Of a stretch of 64,000 bases of DNA, positions 52,828 to 61,719 are shown piece after piece. Made by a program: the position numbers and the translations under genes. The notes beneath the pieces were generated by a model that was not told the DNA's origin, did no database searches, and saw only the letters and a program-made list of their open reading frames with translations. The stretch's first letter is position 1. Each line of letters starts with the position of its first letter. The DNA comes from CAVSRC01 sp963782045 (GTDB lineage: Bacteria; Pseudomonadota; Alphaproteobacteria; Rhizobiales; Kaistiaceae): the NCBI GenBank assembly GCA_963782045.1, contig CAWAIR010000010.1:62001-126000 (forward strand). The letters are read 5' to 3'.

Positions 52828-53877
52828 TCACGCCGCGTCGACGCGGCGGAAGCCGTTGAGGAGCGCGGTGGCCGTGCCGGACAGCAGCACCTCGATGAAG
52901 CGGAGCTGCTGGAACTCGCCGTTGACCGAGATGCGCGGCAGCGCCGTCGGGTGGTTGACGTGGTCGGCGAAGATGACGCCCGGGCGGGTCGTCACCGCCG
53001 TCCGGTAGCCGGCCTCCGCACAGATATCGAATTCGCGCGGGCCGACGGCGTCGGGGGCGCCGACCGGATAGGCGAAATGCTCCGGCCTGACGCCGAGCTT
53101 CTCTTCGATCGTGGAGCGCGATTCGGTCATCTCGACGCGCACCGCGTCTTCCTCGCACTTGGCCAGGAACGGATGGCTTACCGAGTGGGCACCGATGGTG
53201 ACCAGCGGATCGGCGGCAAGACCGGAAAGCTCCTCCCAGCCCATGCACAGGTCGCGGCACTGGGCGGCCGTGTCGATGCCGTAGCGGCCGGCAAGCGCCA
53301 GGCTCGCGGCTTCGAGATCGGCCTCGTGCCGCATGCCGCGCAGCCAGTCGTAGAGCGTGGCGTAGCCCGCGTCCTTCTCTTCCGGCGTGCCGCAAGCAAA
53401 GCGGCGGAGCGTGCCGTCGATCTCGGCCTCGACCGCGTCGTTCTCGGCCACCACCCGGCCGAGCACCTCCCACCACAGCAGGCCGGTGCCCTCGGCGAAG
53501 GCCGAGGCGACGTAAAGCGTGACCGGCACCGAATGCTTCTTGAGGATCGGCCAGGCGTGTTCGAGCGTGTCGCGATAGCCGTCGTCGAAGGTGACGGCGA
53601 CGAAGCGGCGATCGCCGGGCGCAGCGGAGAGGCGGCGCCAGGCTTCGTCCATCGACACCAGGTCGACACCGGCCCGGCCGAGCGCGCTCAGCACCGCATC
53701 GAGAAAGGCAGGCGTCACCTCGAGGCCGCGGTGCGGCTGGAACGGCTCGTCGTGGGCGGGCAGCACGCGATGAAAAGTGAGGATGGCGCCCATTCCCGCG
53801 AAGAACGACCGCGCCAGCCGGTGCGTGCCGGTGAAATAAAGGGCTTCGAGGCCGGCTCGGATGGCCCTCTTTCTCAT
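52828..53877 (-). CDS. Polysaccharide deacetylase
   Basis: 349 residues from MRKRAIRAGLEALYFTGTHR; an ATG at 53892 adds five. NodB homology domain: ILTFHRVLPAHDEPFQP, FVAVTFDDGYRDTLEHAWPI with the catalytic Asp pair, and VTIGAHSVSHPFLAKCEED with the zinc His residues. Such enzymes remove N-acetyl groups from envelope or exopolysaccharides. Located in a cluster with an adenylate-forming protein, an FAD oxidoreductase and a BcsL-like acetyltransferase. Confidence 0.88.
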   Translation of the reverse strand: MRKRAIRAGLEALYFTGTHRLARSFFAGMGAILTFHRVLPAHDEPFQPHRGLEVTPAFLDAVLSALGRAGVDLVSMDEAWRRLSAAPGDRRFVAVTFDDGYRDTLEHAWPILKKHSVPVTLYVASAFAEGTGLLWWEVLGRVVAENDAVEAEIDGTLRRFACGTPEEKDAGYATLYDWLRGMRHEADLEAASLALAGRYGIDTAAQCRDLCMGWEELSGLAADPLVTIGAHSVSHPFLAKCEEDAVRVEMTESRSTIEEKLGVRPEHFAYPVGAPDAVGPREFDICAEAGYRTAVTTRPGVIFADHVNHPTALPRISVNGEFQQLRFIEVLLSGTATALLNGFRRVDAA

Positions 53878-53929
53878 ATCAGGCACGATCATGCTCCTCG
53901 TCGCGGCCGCTTGGTCTGCGGCACTTCGT

Positions 53930-54712
53930 TCACCTCTGGAAGACGGGTTCCGCCCCCACCGTGGCGGCGCCGCCCAGGCGCTCGATCCGGAAGGACAGGT
54001 CGGCCGATCTTCGCTCGGCGGGGCGACGTTCGTCCCCATGCGCGAACAGCGCGCGCGCTGTCATCGTCCGTCCGGCATCGATCGCGGCCAGGAGCCGGCT
54101 GAGGCCCGTCCGTTCGGCAAGCGGCGGCAGCAGGAAGCCATCGGCCGGGACAGCGATCGCCGCCGCGTCCTCGCCGATCTCGCGATGGCTGCGCGGCGTC
54201 CCGTCGGCATCAAGCATGGCGGTATCGTCGTCGCTGCCGGCCGCCGGCAGTGGCCGGACATGGCCGATGCGCTCGATCGTCTCCTCGAACGAGATGCAGG
54301 TGCCGCCGGCCCGCGCCCGGTCGCCACCCGCCAGCACGATCAGCCTGACCGACCACAGCGCCGAGATTTCGGCGGCAACCATGGCCGCCAAGCGCGACTG
54401 GGTGATGACCGCAACCGGCTGGCTCGCCTGCAGTCTGTCGGCAAGTTGGCCGGCCGTCGCGGCCGTGCCGACCGGCACCACGACGCCACCGGTCTTGAGC
54501 ACGGCAAAGGCCGACACCACCGCCTCCCAGCCGTCATCCAGAAACACCATCGCGCGCTCGCCGCGCGTGACGCCGCCGCCCGCCAGCGCCGCGGCCAGAC
54601 GCTCCGATTTGAGGTCGAGCTCGGCATAGCTGTGCCGGGCCCGGCCGGCGACGACGGCCGGATGGGCGCCGTACCGGTTCGCGCTTTCCCTCAGCCGCTC
54701 CTCGATCCGCAT
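53930..54712 (-). CDS. Truncated adenylate-forming (AMP-binding) protein
   Basis: 260 residues from MRIEERLRESANRYGAHPAV. The N-terminal part resembles acyl-CoA synthetases or NRPS-like A domains (HSYAELDLKSERLAAALAGG, FLDDGWEAVVSAFAVLKTGG). The place where the ATP P-loop (TSGSTGxPKG) should be reads TAMLDADGTPRSHREI, so it is degenerate, and the C-terminal half of the family is absent. It could be a non-catalytic remnant or a carrier-binding protein. About 50 bp upstream of the deacetylase gene and divergent from the FAD oxidoreductase. Confidence 0.72.
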   Translation of the reverse strand: MRIEERLRESANRYGAHPAVVAGRARHSYAELDLKSERLAAALAGGGVTRGERAMVFLDDGWEAVVSAFAVLKTGGVVVPVGTAATAGQLADRLQASQPVAVITQSRLAAMVAAEISALWSVRLIVLAGGDRARAGGTCISFEETIERIGHVRPLPAAGSDDDTAMLDADGTPRSHREIGEDAAAIAVPADGFLLPPLAERTGLSRLLAAIDAGRTMTARALFAHGDERRPAERRSADLSFRIERLGGAATVGAEPVFQR

Positions 54713-55040
54713 CAGGTCCTCACCCCCCGTCCCCAACGGTTTGTGAAAGGTCGTTTGGCGGGAAATGCCGCCCCGACTGGCATGTCCCGTGTCGCAGCCG
54801 CACCATAGGACAATCTGCCGAAGCGAAAAGTTGAAAATAAATCGAAGGTAAATATGTGCACGCAATTCACCGCGATCATGGTTGACACACTATTAATACT
54901 GCGGACAACGTCCCGATTAAGGTTAAGCCGCGTTCACGGTTCCCAATCGGCCCACGAAGGCTCAAATACCACTGGACGCCTTTACGCGCCGTTATCGATT
55001 GCGGGGTCATCGATGAACGGCGGGCGGTGAGGTCAGAAAC
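54713..55040. promoter_or_regulatory. AT-richer divergent promoter region
   Basis: A 328-bp gap between the truncated adenylate-forming gene and the FAD oxidoreductase. It is unusually AT-rich for this genome (AAGTTGAAAATAAATCGAAG and TTGACACACTATTAATACTG), consistent with a divergent promoter. No gene or clear operator was seen. Confidence 0.4.
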
Positions 55041-56234
55041 GTGCGGCAAGCGGACATCGTCATCATCGGGGGTGGTTTGGCCGGATCGACGGCGGCGGCC
55101 ATGCTCGGCCACGCCGGCGTCGACACCGTGCTGGTCGACCCGCATGAGGTCTATCCACCGGATTTCCGCTGCGAGAAGCTCGACGAGGAGCAGATCGGCC
55201 TGCTTGCCAAGACCGGCCTCGGCGCCATCGTCAGCGCGGCCGCCACGCCCTATCGCGACAACTGGATCGTGCGCGCCGGCCGGCTGACCGACCGCCGGCC
55301 GAGCGGCCATCGCGGCATTCTCTATGACACTCTGGTCAACACCGTACGCGGCGCCATTCCGCCGTCGGTGACGGTGATCCGCGGCAAGGCCGCGGCGATC
55401 GCCGTCAGCGACCAGCGCCAGAGCGTGACGCTTGCCGACGGCGAAGAAATCCAGGCCCGGCTGATCGTGCTCGCCAATGGCCTCAACGCCGCGCTCCGCC
55501 GCAACTTCGGCATGGAGCGGCAGGTCATATCGGCGAACCATTCGATTTCGATCGGCTTCGACGTAGCGCCCGTCGGCCGCACGGCCTTCGACTTCCCGGC
55601 GCTCACCTATGTGCCGGAAGACGCCCGCGCACGGGCCGCCTACCTCACTTTGTTCCCGATCGGCGCGACCACCCGTGCCAACCTCTTCGTCTATCGCACC
55701 ATGGACGACCCCTGGCTGCGGGCCATGCGCGATGCGCCCGTCGAAACGCTGTTCGCCACCCTGCCCGGGCTGAAGGCCTTCACCGGCGACATCACGGTTC
55801 CCGGCGCGGTGAAGATCCGCCCCGCCGACCTCTACGTCACCACCGGCCTCGACAAGCCGGGCGTGGTTGCCATTGGCGACGCCTATTCGACCTCGTGCCC
55901 CTCCGCCGGCACCGGCACCGGCAAGGTGTTCACCGACGCCGAGCGGCTGTGCAACGTCTACATCCCGCAGTGGCTGGCGACCCCCGGCATGGGCGCCGAC
56001 AAGATCGCCGCCTTCTATGCCGACCCGGTCAAATCGGCCTACGAGATCCAGTGCCGGGCGCGCGCCTTCCGGGTGCGCGATCTGGCCATCAACACCGGCA
56101 TCACCTGGGAAGCGCGCCGCCGGCTGCGCTTCGCCGCCCATGTCGGTCGCGGCATCGCCCGCCGCGCACAGACCTTCATCACCGGCCGGTTCGCCGGTCC
56201 GGCGCCGGCCACCGCCGGCCAGTCGCGAGGGTGA
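55041..56234 (+). CDS. FAD-dependent oxidoreductase
   Basis: 397 residues from a GTG (first residues MRQADIVIIGGGLAGSTAAA). The FAD-binding dinucleotide motif GGGLAGSTAAAMLG is at the N-terminus and the second FAD motif VAIGDAYSTSCPSAGTGTGK at about 270-290. Geranylgeranyl-reductase/monooxygenase-like; lacks the halogenase WxWxIP motif. The GNAT gene begins within its stop region (GTGA at 56231, ATG at 56240), so the two form an operon. Confidence 0.82.
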   Translation: MRQADIVIIGGGLAGSTAAAMLGHAGVDTVLVDPHEVYPPDFRCEKLDEEQIGLLAKTGLGAIVSAAATPYRDNWIVRAGRLTDRRPSGHRGILYDTLVNTVRGAIPPSVTVIRGKAAAIAVSDQRQSVTLADGEEIQARLIVLANGLNAALRRNFGMERQVISANHSISIGFDVAPVGRTAFDFPALTYVPEDARARAAYLTLFPIGATTRANLFVYRTMDDPWLRAMRDAPVETLFATLPGLKAFTGDITVPGAVKIRPADLYVTTGLDKPGVVAIGDAYSTSCPSAGTGTGKVFTDAERLCNVYIPQWLATPGMGADKIAAFYADPVKSAYEIQCRARAFRVRDLAINTGITWEARRRLRFAAHVGRGIARRAQTFITGRFAGPAPATAGQSRG

Positions 56235-56239
56235 CAGAC

Positions 56240-57559
56240 ATGTCCCAGGTGAGCCTCAACCCCCGCGATCCGCTGCTCGATCTCAGTGTGCAATTCACCG
56301 CGCTTGCCGACACGCTGTCGCCGCCGCCCGCGGCCGGCGACCGTCCGGCAGCGGGCGATCGGCCGCGCCCGGCGCCATGGCCGCCAGTGATCACCGTCCA
56401 CGACCGGCTCGCGACCGTCGCCGACACGTGGCGGGCGCTGGAGACCCTGTCGGATTGCACCGCCTTCCAGACCTATGACTGGGTCGCCGCCTGGCAGGCC
56501 CATATCGGCGCCCGCACCGGCACCATGCCGGCGATCGTCACCGGCGCGACCGCCGACGGCAGGCCGCTCTTCCTCCTCGCCTTTGCCATCGAGCCGGCTC
56601 GCGGGCTGAAGCGCCTGACCTGGCTCGCATCGGACGTCTGCGACTACAACGCGCCGATGCTTGCCCGCGACTTCGCCGCCACGCTCGACGCCGAGCGCTT
56701 CCGGGCGCTGTGGCGCAGCGTGCGCGCCTGTCTCGCCGCCGACCCGCGCTTCCGCTTCGACTACATCGACCTGCCGCGCATGCCCGAGAAGATCGGCGGC
56801 GCGCGTGACCCGTTCCTGGCGCTAAAGCCCGACCTGCACCCGAGCGGCGCCCACGCCACCGCGCTCACGGGCGACTGGGAAACCTTCTATGCCGCCAAGC
56901 GCTCGCCTTCGACCCGCAAGACCGTGCGCAAGAAGGTCCGCGCCATCGAGAAGCATGGCGCCGTTGCCTTCACCGACGTCACCGACGCGGCCGAGCGCCT
57001 GCGCACCCTCGAGGTGCTCATCGCCCAGAAGACGCAATCGCTCGCCCGCATGGGCGCCGATAACTTCTTCGACTGGCCGGGCTACCGTGACTTCTACCGC
57101 GCCGTCGTCGCCGATCCGGCGATGCACAATCTCGTCCACATCGCCCGGCTCACCGCCGGCGACGACATCGTCGCCACCAGCGTCGGCCTCGCCTTCGGCG
57201 GCACCTTCTACATGATCCTGGCGAGCTACGACGGCGGCCCGGTCTCCGCCCACGGCCCGGGCACCGTCCACCTCCACGAGCTCCTGCGCGACACCATCGA
57301 GCAGGGCTGCCGCCGCTTCGATTTCACCGTCGGCGACGAGCCCTACAAGCTCGACTGGGGCGACGAGGTGATCCGCCTGTTCGACTATCTGGCCGGGCGC
57401 ACGCTCAAGGGCTGGGGCCTGGTGCTGCTGGTCCGCGCCTTCCGCCGCTTCAAGCGGACGATCAAGCAGACGCCGGCACTCTGGCACCTGTTCACCGTGG
57501 CACGCGCCCGCCTCGGCCGCCGTGCGGCGATCACCGGCCACCGCGACGATTGCGGCTAG
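56240..57559 (+). CDS. BcsL/FemAB-like GNAT acetyltransferase
   Basis: 439 residues from MSQVSLNPRDPLLDLSVQFT; a GTG at 56231 overlapping the upstream stop is also possible. Contains the Acetyltransf_6 (CelD/BcsL) core: RSPSTRKTVRKKVRAIEKHG, HIARLTAGDDIVATSVGLAF, YMILASYDGG and RRFDFTVGDEPYKLDWGDEV. Such proteins are associated with exopolysaccharide, cellulose or lipid modification. Coupled to the FAD oxidoreductase, which suggests a joint role in envelope modification. Confidence 0.84.
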   Translation: MSQVSLNPRDPLLDLSVQFTALADTLSPPPAAGDRPAAGDRPRPAPWPPVITVHDRLATVADTWRALETLSDCTAFQTYDWVAAWQAHIGARTGTMPAIVTGATADGRPLFLLAFAIEPARGLKRLTWLASDVCDYNAPMLARDFAATLDAERFRALWRSVRACLAADPRFRFDYIDLPRMPEKIGGARDPFLALKPDLHPSGAHATALTGDWETFYAAKRSPSTRKTVRKKVRAIEKHGAVAFTDVTDAAERLRTLEVLIAQKTQSLARMGADNFFDWPGYRDFYRAVVADPAMHNLVHIARLTAGDDIVATSVGLAFGGTFYMILASYDGGPVSAHGPGTVHLHELLRDTIEQGCRRFDFTVGDEPYKLDWGDEVIRLFDYLAGRTLKGWGLVLLVRAFRRFKRTIKQTPALWHLFTVARARLGRRAAITGHRDDCG

Positions 57560-57564
57560 CGCCT

Positions 57565-58356
57565 CTACACCGTGTTGAGCATGCCGCCGTCGACGAAATA
57601 GGTCGAGCCGACGCTGTAGCTCGCTCGCTCGGAGCACAGGAACACGAAGAAGTTCGCCAGCTCCTCGGCCGAAGCGAAGCGCCGGATGGCGGCGTGCTCG
57701 TCGGCGACGCCCTGCAGGTAGCCCTGCCAGTCGCCGCCCGCATCGGCGGTGAGCTGCTTGGCCGTCTTCACCCAGTCGGGCGTCAGGATCAGGCCGGGGT
57801 TGATGCAGTTGACGCGGATGTTGTCCTTGATCACCTCGATGGCGAGCGTCTTGGAGAACATCATTAGCGCCGCCTTGGTGGTGTTGTAGATCGGCTCGTA
57901 CCACAGCGGCTGCACGGCGCAGATCGAGGCATTGTTGAGCACGACGCCGCCGCCGCGCGCCTTCATCAGCGGACAGAGGCCGCGCGAGAGCCTGACCGCA
58001 GCCATCACATGCAGCTCCCAGTAGGACTGCCACTTGTCGTCCGCTGCCTCCATGATCGTCTCGTTGGAGCCGGTGCCAGCATTGTTGATGAGGATGTCGC
58101 AGCCTTTGAACTTCTTGCGGGTGGCGGCGATGAGCGCCACGGCGCCCTCGGCCGTCGCCACATCGCCGGCGACCGCCAGCGTCTTGACGCCGTGCTCCCT
58201 GGCAATGCGCCGCGCCTCCTTCTTCAGCCGCGCCTCCTGGCGCGCCGCCATCACCACATGCACGCCTTCCGCCGCCAGACCGTCGGCAACCGCCAGGCCA
58301 ATGCCGACACTGGCGCCGGTGATCACCGCCACCTTGCCGCTCAGACCGAGATCCAC
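57565..58356 (-). CDS. Short-chain dehydrogenase/reductase next to sugar ABC transporter
   Basis: 263 residues. Cofactor motif TGASVGIGLAVADG, then NNAGTGSNET, the catalytic Ser in LNNASICAV, and YNTTK with Tyr and Lys. The end YSVGSTYFVDGGMLN is typical of SDRs. It lies 22 bp downstream of frcA on the same strand, so it probably oxidises or reduces the imported sugar or a derivative; the substrate is not defined. Confidence 0.85.
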   Translation of the reverse strand: MDLGLSGKVAVITGASVGIGLAVADGLAAEGVHVVMAARQEARLKKEARRIAREHGVKTLAVAGDVATAEGAVALIAATRKKFKGCDILINNAGTGSNETIMEAADDKWQSYWELHVMAAVRLSRGLCPLMKARGGGVVLNNASICAVQPLWYEPIYNTTKAALMMFSKTLAIEVIKDNIRVNCINPGLILTPDWVKTAKQLTADAGGDWQGYLQGVADEHAAIRRFASAEELANFFVFLCSERASYSVGSTYFVDGGMLNTV

Positions 58357-58378
58357 AATATCCTCCCTGCCGCCTTGC

Positions 58379-59173
58379 TCAGTTGGCCCATTCCTCCGGC
58401 GGCGGCGGCGCCTCGGCGCCGGTCATGATCGCGACCGCGTCGGACATCGAATACTTCTTCGGGTCGATGACCGCGATCCGCCGGCCGAGCCGATGAATAT
58501 GAACCCGATCGGCGACCTCGAAGACATGCGGCATGTTGTGGCTGATCAGGATGATCGGCAGGCCGCGACGCTTGATTTCGAGCATCAGCTCGAGCACCCG
58601 GCGCGATTCCTTGACGCCGAGTGCCGCCGTCGGCTCGTCCATGATGATGACCCGGCTGCCGAAGGCGGCGGCGCGCACCACCGCGACGCCCTGGCGCTGG
58701 CCGCCGGAAAGCGTTTCCACCGGCTGCCTGATGTTCTGGATGGTCAGCAGGCCCAGCGCGTTGAGGTGCCTGCGCGCCTCGTCGCGCATGTTTGACCGGT
58801 CGAGCAGGCGGAAGAACCTGCCGAGCGGGCCGGGCTTGCGCCGCTCGCGGCCAAGGAACAGGTTGTCCGCGATCGACAGCGCCGGCGACAGAGCGAGGTC
58901 CTGGTAGACGGTCTCGATGCCGGCGGCGCGGGCATCGAGCGGCGAACGGAAATGGACGACATCGCCGTCAAGGCGGATCTCGCCCTGGTCGGGCAGCAGC
59001 GCCCCGGCAAGCATCTTGATGAGCGTCGACTTGCCGGCGCCGTTGTCGCCGATGACGCCGAGGATCTCGTTGGGCTTGAGGTCGAAATCGGCGTGATCGA
59101 GCGCCACCACCCGGCCGAAATGCTTGACGACGTCGCGCGCCTGCAAAATCGGCCCGACCGATTGTGCGTTCAT
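58379..59173 (-). CDS. frcA: Sugar ABC transporter ATP-binding protein (FrcA-like)
   Basis: 264 residues from MNAQSVGPILQARDVVKHFG. One nucleotide-binding domain with Walker A GDNGAGKSTLIKMLAG, Q-loop YQDLALSP, signature LSGGQRQGVAVVRA and Walker B VIIMDEPTAALG. A single domain, unlike the double-domain RbsA, is the FrcA type. Energises uptake through the FrcC permease. Overlaps frcC by four bases. The sugar is inferred from homology to the fructose system and is not proven. Confidence 0.87.
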   Translation of the reverse strand: MNAQSVGPILQARDVVKHFGRVVALDHADFDLKPNEILGVIGDNGAGKSTLIKMLAGALLPDQGEIRLDGDVVHFRSPLDARAAGIETVYQDLALSPALSIADNLFLGRERRKPGPLGRFFRLLDRSNMRDEARRHLNALGLLTIQNIRQPVETLSGGQRQGVAVVRAAAFGSRVIIMDEPTAALGVKESRRVLELMLEIKRRGLPIILISHNMPHVFEVADRVHIHRLGRRIAVIDPKKYSMSDAVAIMTGAEAPPPPEEWAN

Positions 59174-60255
59174 GACGCGATCCTCCGCACCCACTGGTCG
59201 ATGGTCACGGCGACGATGATCAGCACGCCGACGGTGAATTCCTGCCAGAGATTGTCGAGGCCGTAGAGCGACAGGCCGTCGCGGAAGACCCCGACGATCA
59301 GCGCCCCGATCAGGGTGCCGATGATCGAGCCGCGGCCGCCGAACAGGCTGGTGCCGCCGATCACCACGGCGGTGATCGAATCGAGGTTGGCGTTCTGGCC
59401 GGCAAGCGGGCTGACGGCGCCGATGCGCCCGATCATGATCCAGCCGGCGATGCCGCAGATGAACCCGGCCAGCGAGTAGACGGCGAGCAGCGTCTTGGTG
59501 GTGCTGATGCCGGCCAGGCGGGCCGAATTGGGATCGTCGCCGGTGGCGTAGACGTGGCGACCGAAGGCCGTGCGATTGAGGATGTACCAGACGATCGCCG
59601 CGATGAGCAGCATGAGCAGCGAGCCGAAGGTGACCGGCGCGCCGCCAATCTTGAACGAATTGCCCGTGATCTGGAGGAACGGTGCCGCTGCGAAGATCTC
59701 CTGCTGGCGGATGGTGGCGCTCTGCGAATAGAATAGGATCAGTGCGCCGAAGATGCTCCACGTGCCGAGCGTGACGATGAACGGCGGCAGCTTGAGATAG
59801 GTGACCAGTGCGCCGTTGAGGTAGCCGCACAGCACCCCGACGAGCAGCCCTGCCGGAAAGGCGATGAACACCGGCACGCCGCTAAAGACCGCCAGACGCC
59901 CCATGACGATCGAGGCGAGGATCATGATGACGCCGACCGACAGGTCGATGCCGGCGGTCAGGATGATCAGCGTCTGGGCGATGCCAAGCGTTCCGATGAT
60001 CGTCACCTGCTGAAGGATCAGCGAAAGGTTGAACGGAGCGAAGAAGCGCCCGCCGACCAAAACGCTGAAGACCGCCAGCCCGATGATCAGGACGATGAAC
60101 GGAATGGCGGTCGGATAGGCGTGCAGGAATTCCTGGAGCCGCCTGAGCGCGCCGCGTTGCTCGATCTCGAAGGCGGCGGCGCTGGCATCGGCCTCGGCCA
60201 GGACCTTTTCATATTCGGCGACCGACACCGGGCCGCTGCTGTTGCTGTTGCTCAT
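59170..60255 (-). CDS. frcC: Sugar ABC transporter permease (FrcC-like)
   Basis: 361 residues from MSNSNSSGPVSVAEYEKVLA. After a cytoplasmic N-terminal stretch come about eight to ten membrane segments (AIPFIVLIIGLAVFSVLVGG, IGTLGIAQTLIILTAGIDLS and others). GIDLSVGVIM and AAGxxP-like FAAFN segments are typical of BPD_transp_2 sugar permeases. The inner-membrane channel works with FrcA and FrcB. A hairpin lies between it and frcB. Confidence 0.88.
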   Translation of the reverse strand: MSNSNSSGPVSVAEYEKVLAEADASAAAFEIEQRGALRRLQEFLHAYPTAIPFIVLIIGLAVFSVLVGGRFFAPFNLSLILQQVTIIGTLGIAQTLIILTAGIDLSVGVIMILASIVMGRLAVFSGVPVFIAFPAGLLVGVLCGYLNGALVTYLKLPPFIVTLGTWSIFGALILFYSQSATIRQQEIFAAAPFLQITGNSFKIGGAPVTFGSLLMLLIAAIVWYILNRTAFGRHVYATGDDPNSARLAGISTTKTLLAVYSLAGFICGIAGWIMIGRIGAVSPLAGQNANLDSITAVVIGGTSLFGGRGSIIGTLIGALIVGVFRDGLSLYGLDNLWQEFTVGVLIIVAVTIDQWVRRIAS

Positions 60256-60290
60256 AGTCCTCCCCTGCCGCTGTTTGCGCCCCGCGGCTT

Positions 60291-60319
60291 GGGGGAGCAG
60301 CCTCTGCGGCTGCTCCCCC
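60291..60319 (-). terminator. Intercistronic hairpin between frcB and frcC
   Basis: A perfect 12-bp stem, GGGGGAGCAGCC / GGCTGCTCCCCC with a five-base loop, lies after the frcB stop (60363) and before the frcC start (60255). It has no T-run. Such hairpins downstream of binding-protein genes usually stabilise the frcB part of the message or attenuate, so frcB would be made in excess. Confidence 0.75.
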
Positions 60320-60362
60320 TGTTTGCTCACAGTCTAGGTGGGTTTAGTGCAGTTGAGAACTA

Positions 60363-61379
60363 TCAGCCCCAGCACAGCTTCAGGCCGTCGTCGACGCTGA
60401 TCGACGGGACCCCATCGACCGGCTTGTCGGTGATGAGCTGGGCGCCGGTGTCGAAGAAGCCGCCCTTGGCAACACCGTCCGGCAGCTTGCCGGTGGCAAT
60501 CGCCTCGAGGGCCATCGCCGCCATCTTGAGCGGGTACTGCTGCGAGGTGGCACCGATGATGCCGGCCTGCACGTTCTTGACGCCCGGGCAGCCGCCGTCG
60601 ATCGACACGACCAGGATCTGGCCTTCCTTGCCGGCCGCCTTGATGGCCTCATAGCCACCCGCCGCCGCCGGCTCGTTGATCGTGTACATCACGTTCACGT
60701 CCGGGCACTTCTGCAGCAGCTTCTCCATCGCCGTACGGCCACCATCCTCGGCGCCGCCGGTCATCTCATGGCCGCAGATGCGCGGGTCGGTCTCGTCGCC
60801 GTAGTGATTGGCATCCTTCACGTCGATGCCGAAGCCCTGCATGAAGCCCTGGTCGCGCAGGTAGTCGACCGTCGGCTGGTTGGTAGCCAGGTCGAGGAAG
60901 GCGATCTTGGCGCTGGCGGCCTTGTCGCCGAGCGTGCCCTTGGCCCATTCGCCGATCAGCTGACCCGCCTTGCGGTTGTCGGTGGCGAAGGTGGCATCGG
61001 CCGCATCCATCGGGTCGAGCGGCGTGTCGAGGTCGATGACCATGAGACCCGCGTCGCGCGCCTTCTTGATCGTCGGCACGATCGCCGAAGAGTCACTCGG
61101 AACGATGGCAAAGCCCTTGGCGCCGGCCGCGATCAGCAACTCGATGGCAGCGACCTGGGTATCGTTGTCGCCGTCAAACTTGCCGGCATAGGTCTGCAGC
61201 GTGAGGCCGAGCTCCTTGGCCTTGGCCTGAGCGCCTTCACGCATCTTGACGAAGAAGGGGTTGCCCTCGGTCTTGGTGATCAGACCGACCAGATCGGCCG
61301 CGTGCGCCGTTACCCCGCCAAGGCCCAAGGCCATGGCGCCGGCGACGCAGGCACTCATCAGTTTCAGGTGTTTCTGCAC
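60363..61379 (-). CDS. frcB: Sugar ABC transporter substrate-binding protein (FrcB-like)
   Basis: 338 residues from a GTG (residues after it QKHLKLMSACVAGAMALGLG) with a GGAGGAGAACCAC ribosome-binding site directly before it. Signal peptide ends near THAAD. Type I periplasmic sugar-binding fold: LVGLITKTEGNPFFVKMREG, ELLIAAGAKGFAIVPSDSSA, DLDTPLDPMDAADATFATDN, MYTINEPAAAGGYEAIKAAG, ILVVSIDGGCPG. Close to FrcB for fructose; other hexoses or polyols are possible. Confidence 0.9.
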   Translation of the reverse strand: MQKHLKLMSACVAGAMALGLGGVTAHAADLVGLITKTEGNPFFVKMREGAQAKAKELGLTLQTYAGKFDGDNDTQVAAIELLIAAGAKGFAIVPSDSSAIVPTIKKARDAGLMVIDLDTPLDPMDAADATFATDNRKAGQLIGEWAKGTLGDKAASAKIAFLDLATNQPTVDYLRDQGFMQGFGIDVKDANHYGDETDPRICGHEMTGGAEDGGRTAMEKLLQKCPDVNVMYTINEPAAAGGYEAIKAAGKEGQILVVSIDGGCPGVKNVQAGIIGATSQQYPLKMAAMALEAIATGKLPDGVAKGGFFDTGAQLITDKPVDGVPSISVDDGLKLCWG

Positions 61380-61531
61380 GTGGTTCTCCTCCCAGATTGA
61401 CCTCGCAGCCGCCGCCGTGGCGGCCACTCAGGTGCTGTCTCCTCGCCTTGGCCAGTCCATTTATCCCGTCGGGCTCACGCCCGGACCGGCCACGGACTTT
61501 GACACCTAACGACACAACGGCCGGGCCATTT

Positions 61532-61567
61532 TGTCAATTATAAATCCAGCGGATTTAATTATTGACA
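61532..61567. promoter_or_regulatory. Palindrome between frcB and the ROK regulator
   Basis: An AT-rich inverted repeat: left arm TGTCAATTATAAATCC, spacer AGC, right arm GGATTTAATTATTGACA, matching at all but an offset base. It sits in the 340-bp gap between frcB and the divergent ROK regulator gene. ROK repressors bind AT-rich palindromes, so this is the likely operator for both directions. Both arm ends read TTGACA outwards, which could be -35 elements. Confidence 0.7.
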
Positions 61568-61719
61568 GGCGGCATCCCCGGCACGCATCGTCGCACCGGG
61601 CATGCGATGCGTGCCCGGGGGAAACGGCCAACGTGCCGGATGAACGGCCAACAAGGCCGAACCAAGGACGGGCCAACGTGGCGTCGGCAGACCAGACGGG
61701 CAGGGCTACCGGTCGCGTG

